The notes: generated by a model not told the origin, from the sequence alone. Positions 26,773-35,471 are shown, counted from the stretch's first letter. The stretch is 55,690 nt of DNA from Roseiarcus sp049513815 (GCA_049513815.1 JBEKVR010000008.1:1-55690), one strand, 5' to 3'. Numbers and translations are program-made.

Positions 26773-27546
26773 TCAGGCTTCTTCCTTCCTGGCGACGCCG
26801 CCTGCGCGGCGGGCGAAGATGCGCTCGACGGCGGAGAGCGCTTCATAAAGGGTGACGGCGAGCATGGCGACGACGACGCCGCCTTGGACGACGAACGCGA
26901 GGTTGTTCGACAGCAGCCCGGCGATGATGACTTCGCCGAGGCCCTTGGCGGCGACGGTCGAGCCAATCGCGGCGGTGGCGAGCGCGATGACTGCCGACAA
27001 TCGGACGCCTTCGAGGATCACTGGAAGCGCGAGCGGCGCTTCGACTGTCCACAGCCGCTGCGTCTCGGTCATGCCCATGCCGTTGGCGGCGTCGACGACC
27101 TCCGGCGGCAAGCTCGTCAAGCCGGTGACGGCGTTCTCGAAGATCGGCAGGAGGCCGTATAAGAAGAGCGCGATCAGCGTCGGCTTCTCGCCGAAGCCGA
27201 CGACCGGCACGGCGAGCGCCAGCACCGCGACCGGCGGGAAGGTCTGGCCGATGTTCACGATCGAGCGCGACAACGGCAAGAATTCGGCGCCGATCGGCCG
27301 CGTCACCAGGATGGCCAGGCCGACGCTGACGACGGTCGCGCCGCCGATCGAGATCGCCACGGTGGCGAGATGCGACAACGTCAGCGACAGCAGGCTGGCG
27401 CGGTCGTAGATGACCGGCTGGCCGGCGTCGCACAGCGGGGCGAGCAGCGGCCGAAACAGCTCCGGCCGGACGAGGAAGGCGACGAGCGCGACGACTGCCA
27501 ACGCGCGCAGAATGGTCGGCGCCGATCGGGCGAAACGGCGTCTCAC
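26773..27546 (-). CDS. Osmoprotectant-type ABC transporter permease (YehW/OpuCB-like)
   Basis: 257 residues from the GTG at 27546, which overlaps the stop of the ATPase gene (GTGA). Five to six helices are visible. The binding-protein-dependent permease motif appears as EVVDAANGMGMTETQRLWTVEAPLALPVILEGVR (residues about 140-173), the EAA loop that contacts the ATPase. It is last in the operon substrate-binding protein, permease 1, ATPase, permease 2. The substrate is probably a quaternary ammonium osmoprotectant such as glycine betaine or choline, by family; this is not proved here. Confidence 0.88.
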   Translation of the reverse strand: MRRRFARSAPTILRALAVVALVAFLVRPELFRPLLAPLCDAGQPVIYDRASLLSLTLSHLATVAISIGGATVVSVGLAILVTRPIGAEFLPLSRSIVNIGQTFPPVAVLALAVPVVGFGEKPTLIALFLYGLLPIFENAVTGLTSLPPEVVDAANGMGMTETQRLWTVEAPLALPVILEGVRLSAVIALATAAIGSTVAAKGLGEVIIAGLLSNNLAFVVQGGVVVAMLAVTLYEALSAVERIFARRAGGVARKEEA

Positions 27547-28481
27547 GTCGGCGTTCCCGCGCGCTCGATCAGTCGGGCGAGCGTGACGCGGCCGATGACG
27601 CGGCCGTCGCGTTCGGCGACCGGCGCGGCGGCGCGCCGCGACCACAGCAGTTCGGCCAGGACGTTGCGCAGGTCGGCGTCGGCCGCGATCGGCTCGCCTT
27701 CGGCCTCGCCGGGCTCGACCTCTTGAGCCACGGTTTCGAGCGACAGCAGGCGGAAAGGCCGGTCGCCGACGCCGATCAGCGCGCCGACGAACGGGGTCGC
27801 CGGATGAACGAGGATCTCGGCCGGCGGCGCGTATTGCAGGAGCTTGCCGCCGTCCATGACAGCGATGCTGTCGCCGAGGCGGATCGCCTCCTCCATGTCG
27901 TGGGTGACGAAAATGATCGTCGTCGAAAGCTGACGCTGGATTGTTTTGAGGTCGTCCTGGGCCTTGGCCCGGACCAGCGGATCGAGGGCGCCGAAGGGCT
28001 CGTCCATCAGCAACAGTTTCGGCTCGGCCGCGAGCGCGCGCGCGACGCCGACGCGCTGCTGCTGGCCGCCGGAGAGCTCGTAGGGATGGCGCCGGGCGAA
28101 GGTCGCCGGATCTAGCTGGAAGAGATGGAGCAATTCCTCGACCCGCGCAGCGATGCGCCGGCGGTCCCAGCCAAGCAGCGTCGGCACGGTCGCGATGTTC
28201 TGCGCCACGGTGCGATGCGGGAAGAGGCCGTGGTTCTGGATCACGTAACCAATGCGTCGGCGCAATTCATGGACGGGGAGCCCGGCGGCGTCCTCGCCGT
28301 CGATCAGCACGCGGCCGGAAGTTGGCTCGACGAGTCGGTTGACCATGCGCATCAGCGTCGACTTGCCGGCGCCGGAGGCGCCGACGATGACGGTAAGGGC
28401 GCCGGCCTCGACGACCATGCTGACGTCGTCGACCGCGACGTCCGAGCCGTAAACCTTGGTGAGCCCTTCGATCGCGATCAT
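27543..28481 (-). CDS. Osmoprotectant-type ABC transporter ATP-binding protein (YehX/OpuCA-like)
   Basis: 312 residues starting MIAIEGLTKVYGSDVAVDDV. It contains Walker A GASGAGKST, the QNHGLFPH Q-loop, signature LSGGQQQRVGVARAL, Walker B LLLMDEPFGALDP and the switch histidine in FVTHDMEEAI. The C-terminal 70 residues (ADLRNVLAELLWSRRAAAPVAERDGRVIGRVTLARLIE) look like a single CBS-type half, the regulatory element of OpuC/OpuA ATPases that sense ionic strength. It overlaps both permease genes by four bases. Confidence 0.9.
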   Translation of the reverse strand: MIAIEGLTKVYGSDVAVDDVSMVVEAGALTVIVGASGAGKSTLMRMVNRLVEPTSGRVLIDGEDAAGLPVHELRRRIGYVIQNHGLFPHRTVAQNIATVPTLLGWDRRRIAARVEELLHLFQLDPATFARRHPYELSGGQQQRVGVARALAAEPKLLLMDEPFGALDPLVRAKAQDDLKTIQRQLSTTIIFVTHDMEEAIRLGDSIAVMDGGKLLQYAPPAEILVHPATPFVGALIGVGDRPFRLLSLETVAQEVEPGEAEGEPIAADADLRNVLAELLWSRRAAAPVAERDGRVIGRVTLARLIERAGTPT

Positions 28482-29659
28482 GGCCGGGCTCCGGTGGCGA
28501 GTTCGACCGCCGCGTCGAGAACGATGGCGGCGGCAAAGGCGAGAAAGACGGTCGGCAAGGCGCCGAGCAGGATGAGGTCGGGCGCGGTCTGGCCGAGGCC
28601 AGCGAAGACGAACACGCCGAATCCGCCGCCGCCGATCAAGGCGGCGATGGTCGCCATTCCGATATTCTGGACCAGGACGATGCGAACGGCCGTCAGGATG
28701 ACGGGCAGCGCCAGCGGCAGTTCGACCGAGAACAGCCGCTGTCGACTGGTCATGCCCATGCCGTCGGCGGCGTCGACGACGTCGCGCGGCGCCTGGTCGA
28801 GGCCGACGACCGTGTTGGCCGCCATCGGCAGCAGCGAATAGAGGAAGAGCGCGAGCATCGCCGGCGCGGCGCCGATGCCGTGGACGCCGAGCGCCGCGGC
28901 GCCGGGGACGTGGCCGGAGATCCAACCGAGCGGGCCGATCAGGATGCCGAACAGCGCGATCGACGGGATCGTCTGGATCGCGTTGAGCGTGTTGAGCACG
29001 GGCGCGCGCCACCCCGTTTTGCGCGCGATCAGCACGCCGAGCGGCAGGCCGACCGCCATCGCTGCGGCGAGCGAGCCGACCGCGAGAATGAGATGCGCGC
29101 CGGCTTCGCGCCAGAACACGTCGGCGCGGGTCGCATACTCCTTGAGGATCGACAATTCGCTCCAGACGCCGGACCACAGCGCCAGCGCGAAGGCCGCCGC
29201 GCCGAGCGCGAGCGCGAGAAGGCGCGTCGCCGGGCCGAGCTTCAGACGCACGACGGAATCGGCGAACAGGATCGAGCCCGCAAACGCGAGCGCCCAGAAG
29301 CCGGCGGCCGGCGCGACGCGCGTATAGGGGGCGCCGGGAGGCGTCAGGTGATCGGCCGCGATTCCAATCAGTCCCGCCACGGCGACGGAGAACACGATCG
29401 CGGCGACGAGCCGCGCGCGTGCGAGGGTCTTCAGCAGCGCGACGCCGGCGACGGCAAATGCGACCAACGCGAACAGCGCGGCGGCGGGCGCCGGCAGCGC
29501 CTCGAAGAAGGGCTTGGCCTCGCCGGCGACGATCCGATTCGCCCGCAACACGGCGAAGGGCGAGGCCGCGCCGATCGCGAGCAGCGCGGCGACGACGACG
29601 CCGAGTTTGTCGAGGCCGAGGCTCGCGATGGGCGCCGTCCGGGCCAGCGATGCGGCCAT
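28478..29659 (-). CDS. Osmoprotectant-type ABC transporter permease with extended N-terminal membrane domain (YehY-like)
   Basis: 393 residues from the ATG at 29659 with CGGAG upstream. The N-terminal half (about 190 residues) carries extra helices not needed for a standard permease; the C half has the usual EAA loop (DVVDAADGMGMTSRQRLFSVELPLALPVILTAVR). This two-part layout is the YehY type rather than the short OpuCB type. It overlaps the ATPase gene downstream. The gap of 164 bases to the binding-protein gene upstream contains a strong hairpin. Confidence 0.88.
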   Translation of the reverse strand: MAASLARTAPIASLGLDKLGVVVAALLAIGAASPFAVLRANRIVAGEAKPFFEALPAPAAALFALVAFAVAGVALLKTLARARLVAAIVFSVAVAGLIGIAADHLTPPGAPYTRVAPAAGFWALAFAGSILFADSVVRLKLGPATRLLALALGAAAFALALWSGVWSELSILKEYATRADVFWREAGAHLILAVGSLAAAMAVGLPLGVLIARKTGWRAPVLNTLNAIQTIPSIALFGILIGPLGWISGHVPGAAALGVHGIGAAPAMLALFLYSLLPMAANTVVGLDQAPRDVVDAADGMGMTSRQRLFSVELPLALPVILTAVRIVLVQNIGMATIAALIGGGGFGVFVFAGLGQTAPDLILLGALPTVFLAFAAAIVLDAAVELATGARP

Positions 29660-29789
29660 GGGAATCTCCGAGTGGGCGCGCAACCCAATACGCCAGAGGG
29701 GAAGGGAGGACGCTCCGCCGGCCGCGCATGTCGCGCCGCCGCCGGGAGACGACGATTAGCCCAGGACGCCAGGTCGCCTTGAGCGCAAA

Positions 29790-29817
29790 GCCGGCGCGAG
29801 GCTGCCCTCGCGCCGGC
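29790..29817 (-). terminator. 12-bp stem-loop after the binding-protein gene (attenuator or terminator)
   Basis: GCCGGCGCGAGG pairs perfectly with CCTCGCGCCGGC around a 4-base loop. On the minus strand the stem begins seven bases after the stop of the binding-protein gene and is followed only by TTTGCGC. It may partly terminate or protect the 3' end, letting the binding protein be made in excess over the membrane subunits. Confidence 0.55.
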
Positions 29818-29823
29818 GATTGC

Positions 29824-30732
29824 TCACTTCAGGAAGCCCTTCGACTTCAGAAAGTCCTCGGCGACCGCTTTGGCGGGCTCACCCTGGACCTGAACACGGG
29901 CGTTGAGTTGCTGCAGCGTGGTGAGGTCGAGGGCTTCGAAGATTGGCTTCAGGATGTCGGCGATCTTGGGATTGGCCTGCAGCGCCGCCTCGCGGATGAT
30001 CGGGGTCGGGCGATAGACCGGCTGCACGCCCTTGTCGTCTTCGAGCACGACGAGGCCGGAGGGCTGGATCGCGCCATCGGTGCCGTAGACCATGGCGGCG
30101 TTGGCGCCGTCTGTCTGTTCGGCGGCGGCCTTGATCGTCGCGGCGGTGTCGCCGCCGGAGAGGACGATCAACTGATCGGGCGAGAGCTTGAAGCCATAGG
30201 CTGTCTGGAAGGCCGGCAGGGCGGCGGGGGAATTGACGAACTCCGCCGAGGCGACGAGCTTGACCTTGCCGCCGCCGGAGACCCACTTGCCGAAATCGGA
30301 GAGCGTCGTCAGCTTGGCCGAGGCGACGACCTCTTTGCGCAGCGCGATCGCCCAAGTGTTGTTGGCCGGCGAGGGCGTCAGCCAGACGATCTTATTGGCG
30401 TCGTAGTCGAGCGTCTTGGCTTCCTCGTAGCCCTTGGCGGCGTCCTTCCAGAGCGGATCGTCGGCTTTGTTGAAGAAGTAGGCGGCGTTGCCGGTGTATT
30501 CGGGATAGATGTCGATCTCGCCCGCTGCGATCGCCTTGCGGACGACCGGCGTGCCGCCGAGCTGGATGCGGTCCTCGACCTCGACGCCGTTCGCCTTCAG
30601 CGCCAGGGCGATGACGTTGCCCAGCACGCCGCCTTCCGTGTCGATCTTGGATGAAACCACGACCTTGGCCGAGGCGGCGGTCGCGACCGTCGCCGCGAGC
30701 GCGGCGGCGGCGAACAATACCGGTAGACGCAT
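29824..30732 (-). CDS. Osmoprotectant-type ABC transporter substrate-binding protein (OsmF/YehZ-like)
   Basis: 302 residues starting MRLPVLFAAAALAATVATAASA, a signal peptide cleaved before KVVVSSKIDTEGG. The OpuAC-like fold is shown by GVEVEDRIQLGGTPVVRKAIAAGEIDIYPEYTGNA, spread over residues 48-82, and the later VYGTDGAIQ and PIIREAAL segments. AGGGGAATTGACA precedes the ATG. It is the first gene of the four-gene transport operon and delivers the substrate from the periplasm. A TTG two codons earlier is the less likely start. Confidence 0.92.
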   Translation of the reverse strand: MRLPVLFAAAALAATVATAASAKVVVSSKIDTEGGVLGNVIALALKANGVEVEDRIQLGGTPVVRKAIAAGEIDIYPEYTGNAAYFFNKADDPLWKDAAKGYEEAKTLDYDANKIVWLTPSPANNTWAIALRKEVVASAKLTTLSDFGKWVSGGGKVKLVASAEFVNSPAALPAFQTAYGFKLSPDQLIVLSGGDTAATIKAAAEQTDGANAAMVYGTDGAIQPSGLVVLEDDKGVQPVYRPTPIIREAALQANPKIADILKPIFEALDLTTLQQLNARVQVQGEPAKAVAEDFLKSKGFLK

Positions 30733-30945
30733 TGTCAATTCCCCTGGGTTGCGCCGCTATGCCGGCGGCTGGGATTTGTCGGTGGCGCCCCGCCCCCCTC
30801 GGGCATGGAGGGGAGAACCTTCGCACGCGGAGCGCGCGGCTGGAAGCCGCGGACGGCCAACCCGCCGCTCGCCGCGGACGCCGTCTAGTCCTCGGTTTGT
30901 ATGTAATTAAGAATTGCCGCGCCGCGCTCGGTTGGCGCGTCAGCG

Positions 30946-32151
30946 TCAGGCGACGGACGCCGGCGCTGCGCTCGTCGTCAGCGTGGCGTTGGCGGCGACG
31001 ATCGACTCGGCGAGCGCGTCGATGGCGGCGAACGTTTCGGCGTTCGGCGCGCCCTTCGTCAGCACCGGCTCGAAGAACTCGGCCTTGAATTCGCGCAGCA
31101 TCTCTCTGAGCAGATCGGGCATGGTCGTTCCCCACCCGTAGGAGCCGATCATCGCGGCGAACCGCGTTTTGGGCGCCAGCGCGTTGGTGAGAATCGCGGC
31201 GTAGGCGACGCTTGGATGCGGCCCGGCCAGCACTGTCGGGGTGGCGAAGACGACGGTCGAGGCGTCGACCAGCGCCATCGACAATACGCCTGAGTCGAGG
31301 CCGACCGCATTGATGAGACGCACCGGCAGACCCTTCTCCATCAGCCTGTCGGTCAGCCGTCCCACCATCGCCGTCGTGCTGTGGTACATCGAGGCGTAGA
31401 CGATCACGACCTCAGGCTTGACCTCGTCTGACGTCCATCGGCGATAGAGGTCGATGATGACGCGCGGCTTGGCGTGCACCGGCCCGTGGCTGGGCGCGAT
31501 GATCGCCGGCTCGAGTTCCTCTACCCGCTTAAGCGCGCTGCGACATTGGACGCGGTAAGGCGCCATGATCTCGGCGTAGTAACGCTTGGCCGCCACTTCG
31601 AACTGCGCTTCGTCGGCGACGGTGAGTTCAGACGCGGCGAGATGCGCGCCGAGGAAATCGCAGGGGAAGAAAATGCGGTCTTCCTTGAGGAAGACGCCCA
31701 TCGTCTCCGGCCAATGCACCCAGGGCATGAAGACGAATTTCAGCGTCTTGCCGCCGAGCGAAAGCTCGCCCCCGTCCTTCGCTTCGAGGAATGAGCCGCG
31801 GTCGAGCGGCATCTGGTCGCACAACATCCGCCAGCAACGCGCGTTGGCGACGACCTTGGCCTTGGGGAAGAGCTCGAGCACTGCCGGTATCGAACCGGCG
31901 TGATCGAGCTCGGCGTGGTTGGCGATGACGTAGTCGATCGTCTCGAGGCTGGTCGCCTTCAGTGCGGCGACGAACTCAGCGGTTTTGGGCGGGTAGACGG
32001 TGTCGATCAGCGCGGTCTTTTCGCTCCCCTTGATCAGATAGGCGTTGTAGCTGGTGCCGTCGGGCAGCGGGACCAGTTCGTCGAACAGCTTGCGGTCCCA
32101 GTCGTTGGCGCGCAGCGAATAAACGTCGTCTTTGATCTTGACGGGGATCAT
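30946..32151 (-). CDS. Flavodiiron protein (FprA type: diiron lactamase-like domain plus flavodoxin)
   Basis: 401 residues from the ATG at 32151, preceded by GGGAGG. The diiron ligands fit the family spacing exactly: H79-x-E81-x-D83-H84 (NHAELDHAG), then 62 residues to H146, 18 to D165 and 60 to H226. The flavodoxin domain begins near residue 250 (VVIVYASMYHSTTAM) and ends near 390. No rubredoxin domain is fused. Such enzymes reduce O2 to water or NO to N2O and protect oxygen-sensitive anaerobic enzymes. Its promoter region carries the same palindrome as the hydrogenase operon, so protection of that hydrogenase is a reasonable inference. Confidence 0.95.
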   Translation of the reverse strand: MIPVKIKDDVYSLRANDWDRKLFDELVPLPDGTSYNAYLIKGSEKTALIDTVYPPKTAEFVAALKATSLETIDYVIANHAELDHAGSIPAVLELFPKAKVVANARCWRMLCDQMPLDRGSFLEAKDGGELSLGGKTLKFVFMPWVHWPETMGVFLKEDRIFFPCDFLGAHLAASELTVADEAQFEVAAKRYYAEIMAPYRVQCRSALKRVEELEPAIIAPSHGPVHAKPRVIIDLYRRWTSDEVKPEVVIVYASMYHSTTAMVGRLTDRLMEKGLPVRLINAVGLDSGVLSMALVDASTVVFATPTVLAGPHPSVAYAAILTNALAPKTRFAAMIGSYGWGTTMPDLLREMLREFKAEFFEPVLTKGAPNAETFAAIDALAESIVAANATLTTSAAPASVA

Positions 32152-32227
32152 GGCCGTCGCCTCCCGAACGAACCGCGCGCCCGCGGCGCGCGCAACGGCT
32201 TCGTTAGCGCCTTTCTTCGGCTGCCTC

Positions 32228-32243
32228 TGTCGGCTGGCCGACA
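32228..32243. promoter_or_regulatory. CooA-type palindrome between the flavodiiron and DUF1097 genes
   Basis: TGTCGGCTGGCCGACA, extended to CTG...CAG at 32227-32244, fits TGTCG-N6-CGACA, the remembered CooA (CRP/FNR family CO sensor) consensus. If centred at -41.5, the minus-strand -10 hexamer is TAACGA (32206-32201) and the plus-strand one is CAGTTT (32265-32270). The site could serve both divergent promoters. Confidence 0.75.
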
Positions 32244-32348
32244 GCGCCAATGGTCCAAAGGCGCCAGTTTGCGCACGCTCGGTGACGGGAGCCGGCGCAG
32301 GAGAGGGTGTGCGCCATTGCGCGCCGGCCCCAGTCTAGGGAGGTCATC

Positions 32349-32858
32349 ATGGATATCATAACCGCGCTGGCGGTCAGCATCAGCATTCTCGGAGGCATAG
32401 CCGCATTCGCGTTCTTATCGCCGTTCGGCATGGGCCTGCAGATTTGGGCCGCGTTCGTAGGCTGGGCGACCTTCTACCATTGTGGCGGCAAGGAAGCCGG
32501 TCTCGGCAAAGCCATCACGCACAATGTCTTCGGCGCGGTGATGGCGCTGGTTCTGTTGTTGCTGGTCACCCAAATCCCGCTCGGCGCAACTCTCGGTTTG
32601 CCGCTCTGGGCCGGTATTGGCGTGGTCATCACCGTCTTCATCGTCGTCATCGCCGCCAAATGGTCAATGCTCAGCGATATTCCGGCAAGCTTCTATGGCT
32701 TCGCCTCGGTCGTGGCGTTGGCGCTTGTCGGCGGCAAGCTGGCCGTGACCACGGTTTCGCTCGACAACCCGTTTATCAATATCGTGATTTCGTTGGTCAT
32801 CGGTGCGGCGCTCGGCTACGTGTCGCAAAAGGTGGCGCTCGCGCTGGCGAAGAAGTGA
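32349..32858 (+). CDS. DUF1097 (YcdZ-like) membrane protein
   Basis: 169 residues from the ATG at 32349 with AGGGAGGT upstream. About five hydrophobic segments cover the chain (ITALAVSISILGGIAAFAFL, MALVLLLLVTQIPLGATLG, IGVVITVFIVVIAA, FYGFASVVALALVGG, IVISLVIGAALGYVSQ). The WATFYHCGGKEAGLGKAITHNVFGAVMA stretch (residues about 37-64) is typical of DUF1097. The function of the family is unknown. Its 5' region shares the CooA-type palindrome with the divergent flavodiiron gene, so it is probably co-regulated with the hydrogenase system. Confidence 0.85.
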   Translation: MDIITALAVSISILGGIAAFAFLSPFGMGLQIWAAFVGWATFYHCGGKEAGLGKAITHNVFGAVMALVLLLLVTQIPLGATLGLPLWAGIGVVITVFIVVIAAKWSMLSDIPASFYGFASVVALALVGGKLAVTTVSLDNPFINIVISLVIGAALGYVSQKVALALAKK

Positions 32859-33168
32859 AGAAGTGAAACTGAAGCGCATCTGAGATTGACGGGGCCCGTT
32901 GGCGTCACGCCGCAAGGTTGAGCGTTCTCGGGCCCTGGCAATTCGGAGTGGCGCCGCGCGCCTTTCGCGCGACTCGTCATCCGAACTCAATCCAACTGAA
33001 ACGGGTTCGCGGCGACGCGCCCATTCTGAACGCGTGCAAGCGATTGCAACGCCACGGAATGACGCGCGCTTTCTCGCCGCAACAGTATCGCCGATCCCGA
33101 CGACATCGGGGCGTTCGGGATGGACGGTTGTGAGGCGACTTCGGCAATCCCCGATCGGAGGAGTGACC
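32859..33168. other. Intergenic region before the GlcG/HbpS-like gene
   Basis: 310 bases with no credible gene. A 6-bp stem CGCGCG-CCTTT-CGCGCG lies at 32955-32971 without a T tract, and a short CCCGA/TCGGG dyad lies near 33097-33113. No TGTCG-N6-CGACA site is present here. Confidence 0.4.
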
Positions 33169-33669
33169 ATGAGAAGCAAGCATTTGATGGGCATGTTGGC
33201 CGGCGCCGCTGCGGCGCTCGCCCTTACCGGCGCGGCGTTCGCCGTCGACGCCAGCAAGCTGGCGCTGCCGGGCGACCTCACTTTGGCCCAGGCCCAGAAG
33301 GTCGTCGCTGCGGCCGAAGCGAAGGCGCAGCAGCAGGGAACGCTGATGAATATCGCGGTGATCGACGCTGGCGGCAATCTCAAGGCTTTCGCTCGGATGG
33401 ACGGCGCCTTCCTCGGCAGTATCGACATCTCGCTCAAGAAGGCCAAGACCGCTCGCGAATTCAATATGTCTTCGAAGGAGCTTGGCGACCTTGCTCAACC
33501 TGGCAAGCCGCTCTATGGCATCGAAGTCACCAACGGCGGCCTGGCGATCTTCGGCGGCGGAGAACTGATCCGCGACAAGTCCGGAACGATCATCGGCGCG
33601 ATCGGCGTTTCGGGCAGCTCGGTGGAAGACGATATGGCGGTTTCGCAAGCCGGCGCCGCCGGACTGTAA
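33169..33669 (+). CDS. Exported GlcG/HbpS (heme-binding) family protein
   Basis: 166 residues with CGGAGGAG before the ATG at 33169. The signal peptide MRSKHLMGMLAGAAAALALTG is cleaved near AAFA-VDASK. The mature part follows the GlcG/HbpS pattern: LTLAQAQKVVAAAEAKAQQQG, MNIAVIDAGGNLKAFARMDGAFLGSIDIS (residues about 59-87), KKAKTAREF and the C-terminal GTIIGAIGVSGSSVEDDM. Relatives bind heme or related small molecules as oligomers; some sense redox stress. Whether this one binds heme cannot be read from the sequence. It lies in the gene group flanking the hydrogenase but without its own palindrome. Confidence 0.87.
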   Translation: MRSKHLMGMLAGAAAALALTGAAFAVDASKLALPGDLTLAQAQKVVAAAEAKAQQQGTLMNIAVIDAGGNLKAFARMDGAFLGSIDISLKKAKTAREFNMSSKELGDLAQPGKPLYGIEVTNGGLAIFGGGELIRDKSGTIIGAIGVSGSSVEDDMAVSQAGAAGL

Positions 33670-33989
33670 GCCTCCAGGCGCTCGAGCCCCACCCTCATTG
33701 GATGCGGCGAGTCGATCTCGTCAGTTCGCGCCATGCGGACTGGCGAGACCGGAGACGCGGGGCGGCGTTTGCAGCGCGTTGACGAATCTGAAGCGTCCAC
33801 AACACGAACAGTCGGGGCGGCAATGAGGATCTTGATTGCTCTGGCCGTTGTGGCCGAGCACCGGGCTAGCGCGCTCGACGGCGACGACACAACCGCAATC
33901 CGTTCGTCGACGTTCTCGCTCAGATGAGGCAAGCTGCGCCGCGCTGGCCGATATCTTCGGGCCGGCGCAGCGCGAGGTTGCAGACGTCC
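33670..33989. other. Intergenic region between convergent genes
   Basis: 320 bases between the GlcG-like stop and the FIST-like stop. Short open frames (for example from 33733 or an internal ATG near 33823) lack ribosome binding sites and domain features. I see no terminator that meets the stem plus T-tract rule, although two convergent transcripts must end here. Confidence 0.4.
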
Positions 33990-34985
33990 TCAGCCGACCG
34001 TTTCAATCGACAGGTAGACAAGCGTCTGGTTCAACAGGATGTATGCGATTTCGCCGAACGTGATCGGACCGATGATCGATCCCGTCTTTTTCCCTTCAAG
34101 CTCGGCGTAAAGGTAATTCAGCACGCAGTTGCACGACAAGGCGATCGAATTGGTCTTGATCGTCGCGAGACGGCGCATGAATTCGGCGATGTAGTCCTCC
34201 ACCGGCGCGGCGAATTTGTATTTAACGCCCTTGAACACCGGCGCGTAGAACGTCGTCTTCCCCGCCGCAGGATCGACCTCGCGCAACGACACGTTCACCA
34301 TCGCGCCTTGATAGTTCGCGACCAGCGGCAACTTGACGTCGATCTTATTCGCGGCGACGAAGGCGGCGAGATTGCCCGACTTACCGTCGATCAGGCAGTC
34401 GCCGGTCGACTCGAAACCGCCAGCCGTGAATTCGATCTCGGCGCCGTCGCCTTGAAAGAACAGGTTGATGATATCGATCTTGGCGGCTTTTCCGGGCGGC
34501 AGCGTGACGTGCAGGGCCGAGGCGCGGTCGTCGTGAGGCGTTCCCCCGCCGGCGAACGTCTTCGGCGACCGCTTGCCGATTTCGGAGACGTCGACGCCGG
34601 AGATCCAGCCGTACAACGGAGAATCGAACACGCCGTTGTAAGTCTGGACCTCCTTCGCGAACGTCGAATGCAACGCGCTGAACGCCGGGACGTTCAGGAC
34701 GGTGAAGCCGTTCTTGGGATAGTCGGCCGCGATGCGGCTGAGCTCGTCGACCGTGTAGGAGCGGACTTCCGCTCGCTCGACCTGGTCGGTGATGTCGCTC
34801 ACGAACACCTTGTCGCGGGCGTTTACGCCGCCGGCAGGCGCCATGAAGTTGGTCGACGTGCCGCCGATCCAGGTTCCTTTCGGCAACTGTTGCAGCAAAG
34901 TCTCGTCGCCGGCGACCAGAAGGACGCGGCCCCTATCGATGAGTTTCGAAGCGTCTGCGACGCTGTAGAGCCCTTGATTAGACAT
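33990..34985 (-). CDS. FIST-like / DUF6976-like protein of unknown function
   Basis: 331 residues, soluble, with CGGAGAG before the ATG at 34985. The N-terminal part (GDETLLQQLPKGTWIGGTST, residues about 27-46) and the C-terminal part (SCNCVLNYLYAE then ITFGEIAYILLNQTLVYL, about 288-325) resemble the FIST sensory fold, whose C domain carries a Cys-containing loop and a final GEI motif. From memory it may be filed as DUF6976. Nothing catalytic is visible. It forms a pair with the 76-residue gene 27 bases upstream, and the pair sits behind a CooA-type palindrome, so it may sense or bind a small ligand in the hydrogenase regulon. Confidence 0.55.
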   Translation of the reverse strand: MSNQGLYSVADASKLIDRGRVLLVAGDETLLQQLPKGTWIGGTSTNFMAPAGGVNARDKVFVSDITDQVERAEVRSYTVDELSRIAADYPKNGFTVLNVPAFSALHSTFAKEVQTYNGVFDSPLYGWISGVDVSEIGKRSPKTFAGGGTPHDDRASALHVTLPPGKAAKIDIINLFFQGDGAEIEFTAGGFESTGDCLIDGKSGNLAAFVAANKIDVKLPLVANYQGAMVNVSLREVDPAAGKTTFYAPVFKGVKYKFAAPVEDYIAEFMRRLATIKTNSIALSCNCVLNYLYAELEGKKTGSIIGPITFGEIAYILLNQTLVYLSIETVG

Positions 34986-35012
34986 TTTCGCTCTCCGTGC
35001 CCGACGCTTCGG

Positions 35013-35243
35013 TCAATGAAAGATCTGGTCGAGGTCCGCCCCGGCGATCTTCTGGTTCTTTTCGAAGAAAGTGTGAATCTCGCCAGCGCATTTCATGACG
35101 TTCGCTGTCGACGGATCGGCCTGCACTTCCGTGCGGATGCGCTGCATCATCAGCTTCACCGCGAGCATGTGCCAATTTCCGCCTAGCTTGCCTAAGGCGA
35201 TTTCGCGCCAACGCGGATCGAGTCTCGATGGTAAGACGTTCAT
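35013..35243 (-). CDS. Small helical protein, 76 aa, upstream of the FIST-like gene
   Basis: 76 residues (MNVLPSRLDPRWREIALGKL...), with GGGGAAA before the ATG at 35243. It is charged, predicted helical, and has one cysteine (VMKCAGEIHTFF). I recognise no family. It is co-directional with, and 27 bases from, the FIST-like gene, and 188 bases downstream of the palindrome at 35432-35447. The predicted transcript would have a leader of about 155 bases, long enough for further control. Confidence 0.65.
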   Translation of the reverse strand: MNVLPSRLDPRWREIALGKLGGNWHMLAVKLMMQRIRTEVQADPSTANVMKCAGEIHTFFEKNQKIAGADLDQIFH

Positions 35244-35431
35244 GGTCGTTTCCCCAGTCTTACGGCTGATAATCAGGACGAACTGCGCGCCGCGCAGAGG
35301 CAGGCGAGTTCCGCTCGCGCCGCATCAGCCTCACGTGGTCCTTCGCTGCGTGCGACGAATGGCGATCCCCGCTCCTCCCGCTGAAGTCAAGAATCGCGCG
35401 AATCACCGTAGTTGAATTGGCGGCGCTCCTC

Positions 35432-35447
35432 TGTCGGCTAGCCGACA
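35432..35447. promoter_or_regulatory. CooA-type palindrome upstream of the small protein/FIST-like pair
   Basis: TGTCGGCTAGCCGACA is a perfect 16-bp palindrome (18 bp with flanking C and G, 35431-35448) and fits TGTCG-N6-CGACA. Placing it at -41.5 puts TACGGT at the -10 position on the minus strand (35410-35405), with T, A and final T as in TATAAT. It lies just after the 3' end of hypA, so it should control the downstream pair rather than hypA. Confidence 0.78.
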
Positions 35448-35471
35448 GGCGCCCGCCGGCCAGCGTGCGCG

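Noticed and set aside
33733..33927. Possible small gene between the GlcG-like and FIST-like genes
   Set aside because: No ribosome binding site, no domain, and only a short hydrophobic stretch after an internal ATG; not supported.
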